Part shown: one piece after another, positions 40,811 to 48,683 of the stretch
Layout: every line of letters begins with the position of its first letter
Position numbering within the stretch: position 1 is the first letter of the stretch
Assembly: GCF_965200585.1 (NCBI RefSeq)
Contig: NZ_OZ241361.1
DNA: 64,000 nucleotides
Source: Bacterioplanoides sp965200585
GTDB taxonomy: Bacteria > Pseudomonadota > Gammaproteobacteria > Pseudomonadales > Oceanobacteraceae
Reading direction: 5' to 3' (one strand)
Program-made: the position numbers and the translations under genes
The notes under the pieces: model-generated
What the model saw: the letters and a program-made list of their open reading frames with translations, nothing else
Told to the model about the DNA's origin: nothing
Databases searched by the model: none

Positions 40811-42340
40811 TTAAATCAACTCATCGTCAAGTCGCTGTGTTAATGCCGCTTTGATTTTTGCCAGCATGGCTTCACCCGCCATACTGCCTTCAATACCTTC
40901 TGCCAGTTTGATATTTTTACCGTCAAGGTTGGCATAAATCGCCATATATTCGGTTTTAACATGATCCTGAGAGGTGGAACTCATGGTCATTTTTAATTCC
41001 AGCTGCGATGGCGAAGTAATACGTCCATTGCGCTGATACAACTGGCGACCAAAAACACTGCGGATAATACGCACCCGGCAGCCACCTGCCTGATCCGGGT
41101 CGATATAGGTTTCCAACTTACGCCCTAATAAAAACAGGGCAAAAAAGAACATGCCCCAGCCCACCAGGGAAAACACCGATGCCATGAACCACAGTTCACC
41201 ACCTTTCTGTTGTGCCAGATAAAACAAAAACACTCCAATCGCGCCGAAAATAGCACCAACAGCTAACAACACTCCCCACATGCTTTTATTGCGTCCGGCT
41301 TCACTGATGATTTCAGTAGCACCACTGGGCTGAGTGCTCATATCGATCTGACGTTCAACACTGTCGTTGGCTTGCTGACGCTGCTCTGCACGTACTTCCT
41401 GCTGATGCTGTTCTGGAATGGCAACATTACTGCGACTTAATTGAATACCCAGCGCCTCGGCAAACGCCAGAGACAACACCGGCAAATCCCAGCTGCGTTT
41501 AAACTCCATTAATTCGGCAATTTGAGTGCCCGGCACTTTGCGTTCTGTTGTCACCTGCCCTTCAGCGGTCAATTGCCAACTGACGGTTCCTCGATACGAC
41601 TCACAGCCGCTTTCCGGCAGGTCATCCGGTAATTCAAACAGGAACCGAATATGTTGCTGACCACCAGCACCGGCTTCAATATAAGCCCGGGTTTCCTGTT
41701 GATGCAGTACCGAGGTGTGGGTAGTGCGACTATCGCCAGAACCCGATGAATAAGTATGCAAACAACTTAATCGCAGGGTCAGGCCATTGCGCGGCTTTGC
41801 CGACAAAGAAAACGAACCACCAAACTGGTGTCCAATTACCACCGGTAGCGGATCTGGCTTCAGCAGCGTAGGGCCAATAATCTGATAGGTACGTTTCTGT
41901 TTATTACCATAGGCATGCAAGCCCAGGCCGATCAACAAAAAAGGAAATCCGGCAAAAGCACCGGCATCCATATTGAATAAACCTGCTAACACAACACCAA
42001 TACCCGGCAACGAAAATATCAGTGCAAACACCATAAATGGCTTATGGCCGCTCTTTTGGTCACTGGCGATGCCTTCACGGCGAATTTTATCCAGCTCTTG
42101 CTGCAGGTTGGTTTTTTTCAGCGCATAGCGAATCAGAAATACGCCTAATCCTCCAAAGACCAGTAGAAAGAAACCTGCCATCAGCAAACGGAATAAAAGA
42201 TCATCCTGATGGTCATCAAACAATATTCCACCAGCAGCAACGCAGCCGGTGGCTGCAAAAATACCGCCAAAGATAACACCGCCAATACGACCTTTTTTTG
42301 GATTGTATTTTTTATTCGCTGGAAGTGGTTGTGCCATCAT
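40811..42340 (-). CDS. Membrane protein with arrestin-like soluble domain (paralogue 1)
   Basis: Protein of 509 aa that I do not recognise as a named family, though it has a DUF3592-like flavour. Hydrophobic pairs lie at about residues 23-40/48-69, 105-121/128-143 and 355-377/382-402. Between the second and third pairs is a beta-rich domain (GHQFGGSFSLSAKPRNGLTLRLSCLHTY ... FLFELPDDLPESG ... GTVSWQLTAEG) that resembles arrestin-like sandwiches. The C-terminal domain ends in AGEAMLAKIKAALTQRLDDELI. Two adjacent ATGs open the frame; the second (42335-42337) has the better AAAGGA spacing. The gene at 42635 is a full-length paralogue. Confidence 0.75.
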   Translation of the reverse strand: MMAQPLPANKKYNPKKGRIGGVIFGGIFAATGCVAAGGILFDDHQDDLLFRLLMAGFFLLVFGGLGVFLIRYALKKTNLQQELDKIRREGIASDQKSGHKPFMVFALIFSLPGIGVVLAGLFNMDAGAFAGFPFLLIGLGLHAYGNKQKRTYQIIGPTLLKPDPLPVVIGHQFGGSFSLSAKPRNGLTLRLSCLHTYSSGSGDSRTTHTSVLHQQETRAYIEAGAGGQQHIRFLFELPDDLPESGCESYRGTVSWQLTAEGQVTTERKVPGTQIAELMEFKRSWDLPVLSLAFAEALGIQLSRSNVAIPEQHQQEVRAEQRQQANDSVERQIDMSTQPSGATEIISEAGRNKSMWGVLLAVGAIFGAIGVFLFYLAQQKGGELWFMASVFSLVGWGMFFFALFLLGRKLETYIDPDQAGGCRVRIIRSVFGRQLYQRNGRITSPSQLELKMTMSSTSQDHVKTEYMAIYANLDGKNIKLAEGIEGSMAGEAMLAKIKAALTQRLDDELI

Positions 42341-42382
42341 TGATTCCTTTAACGACGCTTTAACGATCAGGTATTAAACTAG

Positions 42383-42645
42383 GGCACCTCTGATTAATTC
42401 AGTGCCCGCTTCGGCTTACTGAAAAAAATCAGATCAAGGCGCTACTTTGCAGGCATAACGGGTTACGTCAAAAAGTAGCAACACCGAGCTGGATTTTTTC
42501 AGCAAGCCCCGTAGGGCGCGGGCTGCCGAATGCTTTGACTGTGTTAACGATTTTGAAAAGGACTCGTCATTCTCTTCAATCGTTGCCTTGTCAAACTCAT
42601 CCGGCAGCACTCGCGCGAAGCTGTGCAGAATTATTCAGAGCTGCC
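42383..42645. mobile_element. 263-bp non-coding IS5-like miniature element (MITE)
   Basis: The ends are inverted: GGCACCTCTGATTAATTC at the left and its near-complement ending AGAGCTGCC at the right. Both are flanked by CTAG (42379-42382 and 42646-42649), a YTAR-type target duplication typical of the IS5 group. There is no ORF inside. Internal inverted segments occur (GCTACTTT...AAAAGTAGC; CTGAAAAAAATC...GATTTTTTCAG). The right end supplies the last codons and the stop of the gene at 42635. Confidence 0.7.
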
Positions 42646-44242
42646 CTAGCTCATCATTAAGCGTTTGAGTTAATGCCGCTTTGATTTTATTCAGCATGGC
42701 TTCACCCGCCATACGCCCTTCAATACCTTCTGCCAGTTTGATTTTTTTACCTTCAATATTGGCATACACCGTCATATATTCGGTTGTTACATTATTTGTG
42801 GTTGAGCTCATGGTCATAACTAATTCCAATTGGGAAGGGGAAGTAATCTGACCTTTACGCAGATACAACGACAATCCAAAAAAGCTGCGCACAATCTGCA
42901 CCTGGCCATCTTTAATATGAGCTTCCAGCTTACGGCCAGATAAAAACACACCGTAAGCAAATGCACCCCAACCTAACAGGGTAAGTATCGGTGCGCTAAT
43001 CCAAAGGGATGGATTTACCTCAATGCGAGAAAACAAAAACAGGCCAAGGCAGCCAAATACACCACCAACCCACTTCGCTACAGTCGACATCGATTTATTA
43101 CGGCCAGCTTCGCTGATAATTTTGGTTGCACCGTCAGCCTGAGTGACCATTTCAATCTGGCGCTCAACACTTTCGTTAGCTTGCTGAAGTAACTCAGCCC
43201 GGGCATTGTCCGACTGAGGCTTGGGTGCTTCAACGTCATCAGCGCCTGACTCACTATGAATTGACTTATTAGGGGTTAGCTCAAGACCCAATGCCTCGGC
43301 ATAGGCCAACGATAACACCGGAATTTCCCAGCTGCGTTTAAAGTTCATCAGTTCATCAATTTGATTACCCGAAGCATTGTTACCAGGCACGCTGACCTTG
43401 CCTTCGGCAATCAACTCCCAGCGAATGGTTCCACGAGAAGACTCGTTGCCGGTTTCTGGCAAGTTATCGGGTAACTCAAAGCGAAATGAAACGATTTGCT
43501 CACCTTCATCTTTGTCTCTATCTCTATCCTTAAAAACTGCTTGCGCCTCCTGCTGATGAAGCATAATCGTCTGAATCTGACGTTCGTTATCGGCCGGGCC
43601 TCTTGGGTGGTTATGAAAATGGCGCATGGGATTATCGCCCGGCCGGGTTGTATAGGTTTGCACACAATTAAGGCGCAAGGTCAGGCCGTTATCGGGTTTA
43701 GCCGCCAGAGAAAATGAACCACCCAACTGATGACCAATCACCGGCGGTAACGGGTCGGGAATCAGAATGCTTGGGCCGATAATCTGGTAGGCTTTTTTCT
43801 TCTTATAGGCGTAAGTAAATATACCGCCGCCGACTAACAAAAACAGCGAGCCTACCACACCACCAAAGTCCCAATTTAATAAGCCCTTGAATAAAATCAG
43901 CAGACCTGGCACCGAGAACAACGCAGCCACCATCATTATCGGTTTATAATTACTGCGCTGATCACTGGCGATCCCTTGAGTGCGAATCTGCTCCAGCTCC
44001 TGATGCAGATCCACGTGTTTTAATGATCGGCGTTTAATAAAACGTCCGATACCACCAAACACAACCAGAAAAAAAATCGCGGCAAGCAGCCCGGCAAGAA
44101 AGTTTTTATCGGAATTATTAACCAGTGCTGAAATAGCCAGCAATATACCAACGCCAGTGAAAATCCAACTGGTCACGTTACCGTCACGGCGACGTTGGTC
44201 CGGGTTATATCTTTTATTTGCGGGTAGCGAGTGCTTCTTCAT
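42635..44242 (-). CDS. Membrane protein with arrestin-like soluble domain (paralogue 2)
   Basis: Paralogue (535 aa) of the gene at 40811, sharing the N-terminal LPANKRYNP, three hydrophobic pairs, the beta domain (QLGGSFSLAAKPDNGLTLRLNCVQTY; FRFELPDNLPETGNESSRGTIRWELIAEG) and the C-terminal KLAEGIEGRMAGEAMLNKIKAALTQTLNDEL. The beta domain carries an extra insertion near residues 215-250 (DNPMRHFHNHPRGPADNERQ). Its last four residues and stop codon come from the right end of the inserted MITE, so the original C-terminus was probably lost at DEL. The function of the pair is unknown. Confidence 0.75.
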   Translation of the reverse strand: MKKHSLPANKRYNPDQRRRDGNVTSWIFTGVGILLAISALVNNSDKNFLAGLLAAIFFLVVFGGIGRFIKRRSLKHVDLHQELEQIRTQGIASDQRSNYKPIMMVAALFSVPGLLILFKGLLNWDFGGVVGSLFLLVGGGIFTYAYKKKKAYQIIGPSILIPDPLPPVIGHQLGGSFSLAAKPDNGLTLRLNCVQTYTTRPGDNPMRHFHNHPRGPADNERQIQTIMLHQQEAQAVFKDRDRDKDEGEQIVSFRFELPDNLPETGNESSRGTIRWELIAEGKVSVPGNNASGNQIDELMNFKRSWEIPVLSLAYAEALGLELTPNKSIHSESGADDVEAPKPQSDNARAELLQQANESVERQIEMVTQADGATKIISEAGRNKSMSTVAKWVGGVFGCLGLFLFSRIEVNPSLWISAPILTLLGWGAFAYGVFLSGRKLEAHIKDGQVQIVRSFFGLSLYLRKGQITSPSQLELVMTMSSTTNNVTTEYMTVYANIEGKKIKLAEGIEGRMAGEAMLNKIKAALTQTLNDELGQL

Positions 44243-44286
44243 AAACGATCCCTGCTCTAAGTAGTGTTAACAAGTTCTAAATAAAA

Positions 44287-45609
44287 TTAGTGGTCTTCCA
44301 GGCCAAGATGACGACGAATAGCCTGTTCAATAAACTCAATACGATCCTGGCCCCATACCGTTAAGTCACCATAACGGATACTGGGCACACCCCATTGACC
44401 CTGCTCAATCATTTCCACACGATTCGCTTCAGCCCAGTCACTCCAGGCCGTTTGCCAATCATCCCGTGCCAGAATTGCAGCGGCCTTATCCCAGCTTAAC
44501 CCGGCACGTTCAACGATAAGCTTCAGGCCCTGATCGGTTTCCGCCATAATACCTTCGGCATTCACGGCGCGGGCAAAGCTAAGCAAATACTCCACCGCCT
44601 TGCCTTCATTCTCAGCGTATTCAAATAACGCATAACAGCGTTCAACGCCAACACCAAGCGGGTCAGCCACAAAACCATAAGGCAGACTCAGTTTATCGGC
44701 TTCGCGTTTGATATCACCAAAAATATAAAAAGTTTTTGCCCGCGGCACACTCAGGCCACGCATCAACATCGGTAATAACGGTTTTACCTGCAGGGGAATC
44801 TGGTAGTGCTGAGCCAGCTGCGCGACCCGCTCCAAACCCAGATAGGAATACGGGCTGCGGGCAGAAAAATATAAAACCAGTGGCTGCGCTTGTTGATGTT
44901 GCTGAGAGTGCGATTCGGCTTCTTCGTAAGAGCGACAGAAATTTGCATAAGTTTTATCAAATTGCAGTATCGCTGAGCCCTGATTCAGTTTTAGCTGGTT
45001 CAGCCGTTGCTCCAGATGCACCAACCGATCAAGCCCCCAATACCACTCACCCTGAAATTTCAGGGTGGCACTGAGGTAATGCCCTTCCTGTACCAGCTGT
45101 TGTTCGTTGGTTGCAAGCAGAGTCTGTTGCTCTGCACTCAATGGTTCAGCAGGCTGTGACTGTCCTTGCCATAAATCATCAAACACCTGGCGAACCGCTG
45201 ACCAATCAACAGCCTGCTGCTGTAACTGTAATAACCGCCCGGTCGCAACTTCAACCTGAGCAATAGACAGCGGTTCTCGTTCGGGCGCCTGCAACTGATA
45301 TAAACCGGCTAGCAAAGCGACATCCTGTATCGAGTTTTTCTGCCACATCTGCGGTTCCGGATACATATCATCCTGTAGGGTAGCAATAACCCGGAAGCGC
45401 CAATTCACTAAAAATCGTTGCTGTAACTGCGGTAATACCTGCACCAGCAGGTAGCTGTACGGGTCATCTGCACGTAACCACACATCCACCAGCGGTTGCC
45501 CGGCGGTTAACGACTGGCGCACCTGCCAGATAGTACGTCTGAAGGTTTTAAGCCCGCGGCTGCTGAGCGCCCGGGCGGCATAACGCTGAATGTGCTTTTT
45601 AACAGTCAT
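44287..45609 (-). CDS. Two-domain HCCA isomerase/DsbA-like protein
   Basis: Protein of 440 aa with two copies of a thioredoxin-fold domain of the 2-hydroxychromene-2-carboxylate isomerase (GST-kappa/DsbA-like) family. The C-terminal copy (about residues 245-435) is complete: YFSARSPYSYLGLERVAQLAQ, PLLPMLMRGLSVPRAKTFYIFGDIKREADKLSLPYGFVADP, and the cis-Pro region QGQWGVPSIRYG. The N-terminal copy (VDVWLRADDPYSYLLVQVLPQL at about 42-60) is diverged and may be structural. The natural substrate is not known; relatives act on aromatic-ring intermediates. The gene diverges from that at 45681. Confidence 0.8.
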   Translation of the reverse strand: MTVKKHIQRYAARALSSRGLKTFRRTIWQVRQSLTAGQPLVDVWLRADDPYSYLLVQVLPQLQQRFLVNWRFRVIATLQDDMYPEPQMWQKNSIQDVALLAGLYQLQAPEREPLSIAQVEVATGRLLQLQQQAVDWSAVRQVFDDLWQGQSQPAEPLSAEQQTLLATNEQQLVQEGHYLSATLKFQGEWYWGLDRLVHLEQRLNQLKLNQGSAILQFDKTYANFCRSYEEAESHSQQHQQAQPLVLYFSARSPYSYLGLERVAQLAQHYQIPLQVKPLLPMLMRGLSVPRAKTFYIFGDIKREADKLSLPYGFVADPLGVGVERCYALFEYAENEGKAVEYLLSFARAVNAEGIMAETDQGLKLIVERAGLSWDKAAAILARDDWQTAWSDWAEANRVEMIEQGQWGVPSIRYGDLTVWGQDRIEFIEQAIRRHLGLEDH

Positions 45610-45680
45610 AAGATTACGGCTACTCTTGTTATTTGTGCGTTATACTAACCGATCAGCCACCAAGCCGTTATCCTATTCTG

Positions 45681-46001
45681 ATGAACAAACGCCCGAGCAA
45701 AAACGACGTCAGAGATCAGATCAACCAGGAAGTTGAGGATTTTTTGCGCAAAGGTGGTGAAGTCAAAGAACTGGCCCGGGGTGAAACCGGACTGGTGAAT
45801 GGTCGCTACAATGACCGCTCTCTCGGCTTTGAAAAACCCAAAGAAGAGCGCACTCCGGTTGAGCACGTACTCAACGATATTGATCAACGCCGTCAGGAAA
45901 ACCGCAAGCCTGTCAAGAAGTCGGCTACCGTCAAACGCCCTCGTAAAAAGATAATTTACGATGATTTTGGTGAACCTCTGCGCGTTATCTGGGAGGATTA
46001 A
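45681..46001 (+). CDS. Small charged protein, weak SutA-like motif
   Basis: Protein of 106 aa, highly charged and probably mostly disordered. Near the N-terminus, INQEVEDFLRKGGEVKEL resembles the FLxxGGxVxE core of SutA, an RNA-polymerase-binding factor of Pseudomonas. The C-terminal half is basic (KKSATVKRPRKK) and ends in IIYDDFGEPLRVIWED. Similarity to SutA is limited to that motif, so the name is not applied. ATG 45681 gives the natural start; a TATACT -10-like box lies at 45641-45646. The antiporter gene follows after 33 bp. Confidence 0.6.
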   Translation: MNKRPSKNDVRDQINQEVEDFLRKGGEVKELARGETGLVNGRYNDRSLGFEKPKEERTPVEHVLNDIDQRRQENRKPVKKSATVKRPRKKIIYDDFGEPLRVIWED

Positions 46002-46034
46002 CCGACATCAATGGATAACCCGCAAGGACTTTAA

Positions 46035-47234
46035 ATGGAAGAATCAATTTTATTATTGGTAGCCGTTGCGCTGTTTTTTTACGGTTTATTAGCTCGTCGG
46101 ATCGAGCAGGCCGATATCACCGCACCAATGATCTTTACCCTGCTGGGCGTTATTTGTGGCCCACTGGGACTGTCTCTGATCAGTGGCAGTCCGGATAACA
46201 GCAGCATCTTTTTTGTTGCCGAACTAACTCTGGCGTTGGTGCTGTTTACCGACGCTTCTCAGGTGCAGTTAAAGCATCTGGGCCAATTTGAATATTTCCC
46301 GTTACGCCTGTTATCCATTGGCTTGCCGCTGACGATTATTGCCGGTGCCGCATTCGCTTATTGGTTATTACCTATCGGTATGGTGGCGGCGTTATTACTG
46401 GCGATTATTCTCACGCCAACCGATGCGGCGCTGGCCCAGAGCGTGATGGAACAGAAGAGTATTAACCATAACCTGCGCGAAGCGGTGAATATTGAAAGTG
46501 GTTTAAATGACGGTATTGCCTTACCCATTTTATTAATGGCGCTGGCGTTACACTCTCTTAGTGGTGGCGATCAGTTAGACGGTGCTTACTGGGGAGAATT
46601 TATTGCCACACAACTGATTGCCGGCACCATTATTGGTGTTCTCGTTGGCCGTGTTGGCAGCTATCTGATCAATATTGCTTGTCAGAGAGACTGGATCTCT
46701 CCGGTTTATCAACGCTTGTCATCCATCAGTCTGGCAATTATTGCCTTTAGTCTGGCGGAGGTTTTTCATGGTAATGGCTTTATTGCCGTTTTCCTGGCCG
46801 GGTTATTTTTAAAGACCCAACACGAAGTGGTCATTGAGCGCCTGAAAGAGTTTGGCGAAGCGGAAGGTGAATTACTGACCTTAGCGGTATTCTTTATTTT
46901 TGGCGTTATTTTTGTCCCAATGGCCTGGCCATATATCAACTGGAATACATTGGTTTATGCCTTATTCAGTTTAACGCTGGCGCGTATGCTGCCCGTCTGG
47001 CTGAGTCTGGCCGGCACCCGCTTAAACCTCAAAGAAAAGCTGTTTCTGGCCTGGTTTGGCCCGCGCGGTATTGCCAGCGTGCTGTATTTGTTACTGGTGA
47101 TGGAAGAATTTGGCTTTGACCAGAATTCCGAAACGCTGCAAACCATTGCCGCTACATCGGTGGTAGCGATTCTGCTGAGTATTTTTCTGCATGGAGCCTC
47201 GACCAAGTTCTGGATCAAAGCCTTTCAGCGCTAG
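46035..47234 (+). CDS. CPA1-family cation:proton antiporter
   Basis: Na+(K+)/H+ antiporter of 399 aa with about 11-12 hydrophobic segments. The CPA1/NhaP signature residues are visible: TPTDAALAQSV at residues 127-137, and NIESGLNDGIALPILL at 152-167, which holds the ion-binding Asp pair region. The C-terminal part WFGPRGIASVLYLLLV is also characteristic. It probably works in pH and sodium homeostasis at the inner membrane, consistent with a marine organism. The ribosome site AAGGA precedes ATG 46035. The stop overlaps the start of a palindromic element. Confidence 0.9.
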   Translation: MEESILLLVAVALFFYGLLARRIEQADITAPMIFTLLGVICGPLGLSLISGSPDNSSIFFVAELTLALVLFTDASQVQLKHLGQFEYFPLRLLSIGLPLTIIAGAAFAYWLLPIGMVAALLLAIILTPTDAALAQSVMEQKSINHNLREAVNIESGLNDGIALPILLMALALHSLSGGDQLDGAYWGEFIATQLIAGTIIGVLVGRVGSYLINIACQRDWISPVYQRLSSISLAIIAFSLAEVFHGNGFIAVFLAGLFLKTQHEVVIERLKEFGEAEGELLTLAVFFIFGVIFVPMAWPYINWNTLVYALFSLTLARMLPVWLSLAGTRLNLKEKLFLAWFGPRGIASVLYLLLVMEEFGFDQNSETLQTIAATSVVAILLSIFLHGASTKFWIKAFQR

Positions 47235-47390
47235 CAGGTTGCTGAAAAACTACTTACGTTGCCATAACTGCGTTAAAAATCAGCTCGAAATGCTCATTTA
47301 TTACTTATAAACTGCGCGTTTTCGCTGATTTTTGCCCGGGCGGCGTTCCGCTTGCTCTGGCTGCCTCAGAAGCATTTTTCAACAGCCTGC
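47234..47390. repeat. Inverted-end element between the antiporter and flgL genes
   Basis: The ends GCAGGTTGCTGAAAAAC and, inverted, GCAGGCTGTTGAAAAATGC enclose about 120 bp without an ORF. This looks like a MITE or the terminal parts of a degraded insertion sequence. It lies between two convergent genes (antiporter plus, flgL minus). Confidence 0.5.
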
Positions 47391-47413
47391 CAGGGCTCAT
47401 TTATGCAGCTGTC

Positions 47414-48652
47414 TTATAGCTGATTAAACAGTGATAAACGCGAAATGGTGGTGTAGCTCTGCTGCGCCGCCTCTAATAAGAACGACTGCAAAGACAAACG
47501 GCTGACCGCCTCGGCAAAATCCACATCCGCCAGCTCCGACAACACCTCACGGTTCACTAACTCGATATCCGCCGATAAATTACGGGTGTTATCCACAATA
47601 TTTAAACGCGCACCCACCTGACTACGGACTTCCGAAATAGAGGTCTGAGCATTTTCTAAATTCGTTAATGTGTCAGCAATCAGTGCATCCAGCGTAGCCG
47701 AGTCCGTTGGATTATCTTCCAGTGTGTTTAATCCCAGCTCCAGACGAAAAATAGTATCGGTAATACTTTGCTTCGGCGTGGATTTAATCAGTGCTTCGTC
47801 GCCCGGCTGAGGCTCGCCGGTTAAGGAGAAAGAAATCCCGGCAGCCACCACATCCGAGCTGGGGTTATAACCAACATTCACCAGCCCATCAACCACCCGG
47901 TTATCGGATTGCCGACGTACGGTAAAGTTTGGCCCATGCGGGGTAATTTCAGACTCTGAATTAAAGGTGATGACAATATCGTCCGGATAAAATTCCTCAT
48001 AACGATCACGATCGACCACCAGCCCGGAGTTAATATTCAGAGTGCCGTTGTTAATCGGGTTTTCAAATGTGGTAAAGCTGTTATCTGCCGCTTCAACGTC
48101 CACAAATAAGCTTTTTCCGGTGTCGCCAGTGATCACATTGGTGGATGGGCCAATGGGTAAAATCCGCTGACCTTCATCTCCCTGATATTCATAACGGCCA
48201 TTTTCCTGGCGTTCGAATGGCGGGTTTTGCCCTTTAAAACCAGCAAAAATAAATTCGCCACTCGGGTCACGGGTGTTAAATAAATCCACCAGAGCAAGCT
48301 GAATTTCATCAACCTCAGCGGCAATGGCCTGGCGATCCTGAATGGTTAACGAGCCGCCACCGGCTTGTACCGTTAATTCCTGCAATCGGGTTAACGAGGT
48401 ATTAATCGAAGCAAGGCTGGTTTCTTCAAGACGCAGGCGGGTTTCTGCCGCCGTCAGGTTACGGTCAAACTGATCCCGCAGCGCCAGGTCCTGCTGCAGC
48501 TGCAGAATTTTGGTAGCTGCAACCGGGTCATCCGCCGGTGTTAATACCCGGCGTCCGGTTGATACCTGCTGCTGGGTATTATTTACTGCGGTCTGATTAT
48601 TTAAAATATTATTCAGGCCGATATTAAATGTCTGAAGAGTGGAAACACGCAT
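47414..48652 (-). CDS. flgL: FlgL, flagellar hook-filament junction protein
   Basis: Hook-associated protein 3, exported by the flagellar type III system and placed at the base of the filament above FlgK. The 412-aa protein has the flagellin-like N-terminus MRVSTLQTFNIGLNNILNNQTAVNNTQQQVSTGRRVLTPADDPVAATKIL and the coiled C-terminus DVDFAEAVSRLSLQSFLLEAAQQSYTTISRLSLFNQL. The middle part forms the surface domain with GEFIFAGFKGQNPPF. It is last in the flgJ-flgK-flgL unit and starts 31 bp after flgK. Confidence 0.97.
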   Translation of the reverse strand: MRVSTLQTFNIGLNNILNNQTAVNNTQQQVSTGRRVLTPADDPVAATKILQLQQDLALRDQFDRNLTAAETRLRLEETSLASINTSLTRLQELTVQAGGGSLTIQDRQAIAAEVDEIQLALVDLFNTRDPSGEFIFAGFKGQNPPFERQENGRYEYQGDEGQRILPIGPSTNVITGDTGKSLFVDVEAADNSFTTFENPINNGTLNINSGLVVDRDRYEEFYPDDIVITFNSESEITPHGPNFTVRRQSDNRVVDGLVNVGYNPSSDVVAAGISFSLTGEPQPGDEALIKSTPKQSITDTIFRLELGLNTLEDNPTDSATLDALIADTLTNLENAQTSISEVRSQVGARLNIVDNTRNLSADIELVNREVLSELADVDFAEAVSRLSLQSFLLEAAQQSYTTISRLSLFNQL

Positions 48653-48683
48653 AATATAATTACCTATTTAATCCTCTCTACGG

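Noticed and set aside
42635..44242. Truncated pseudogene due to the MITE
   Set aside because: The frame is intact and only the last few residues differ from the paralogue; the protein is otherwise full length.
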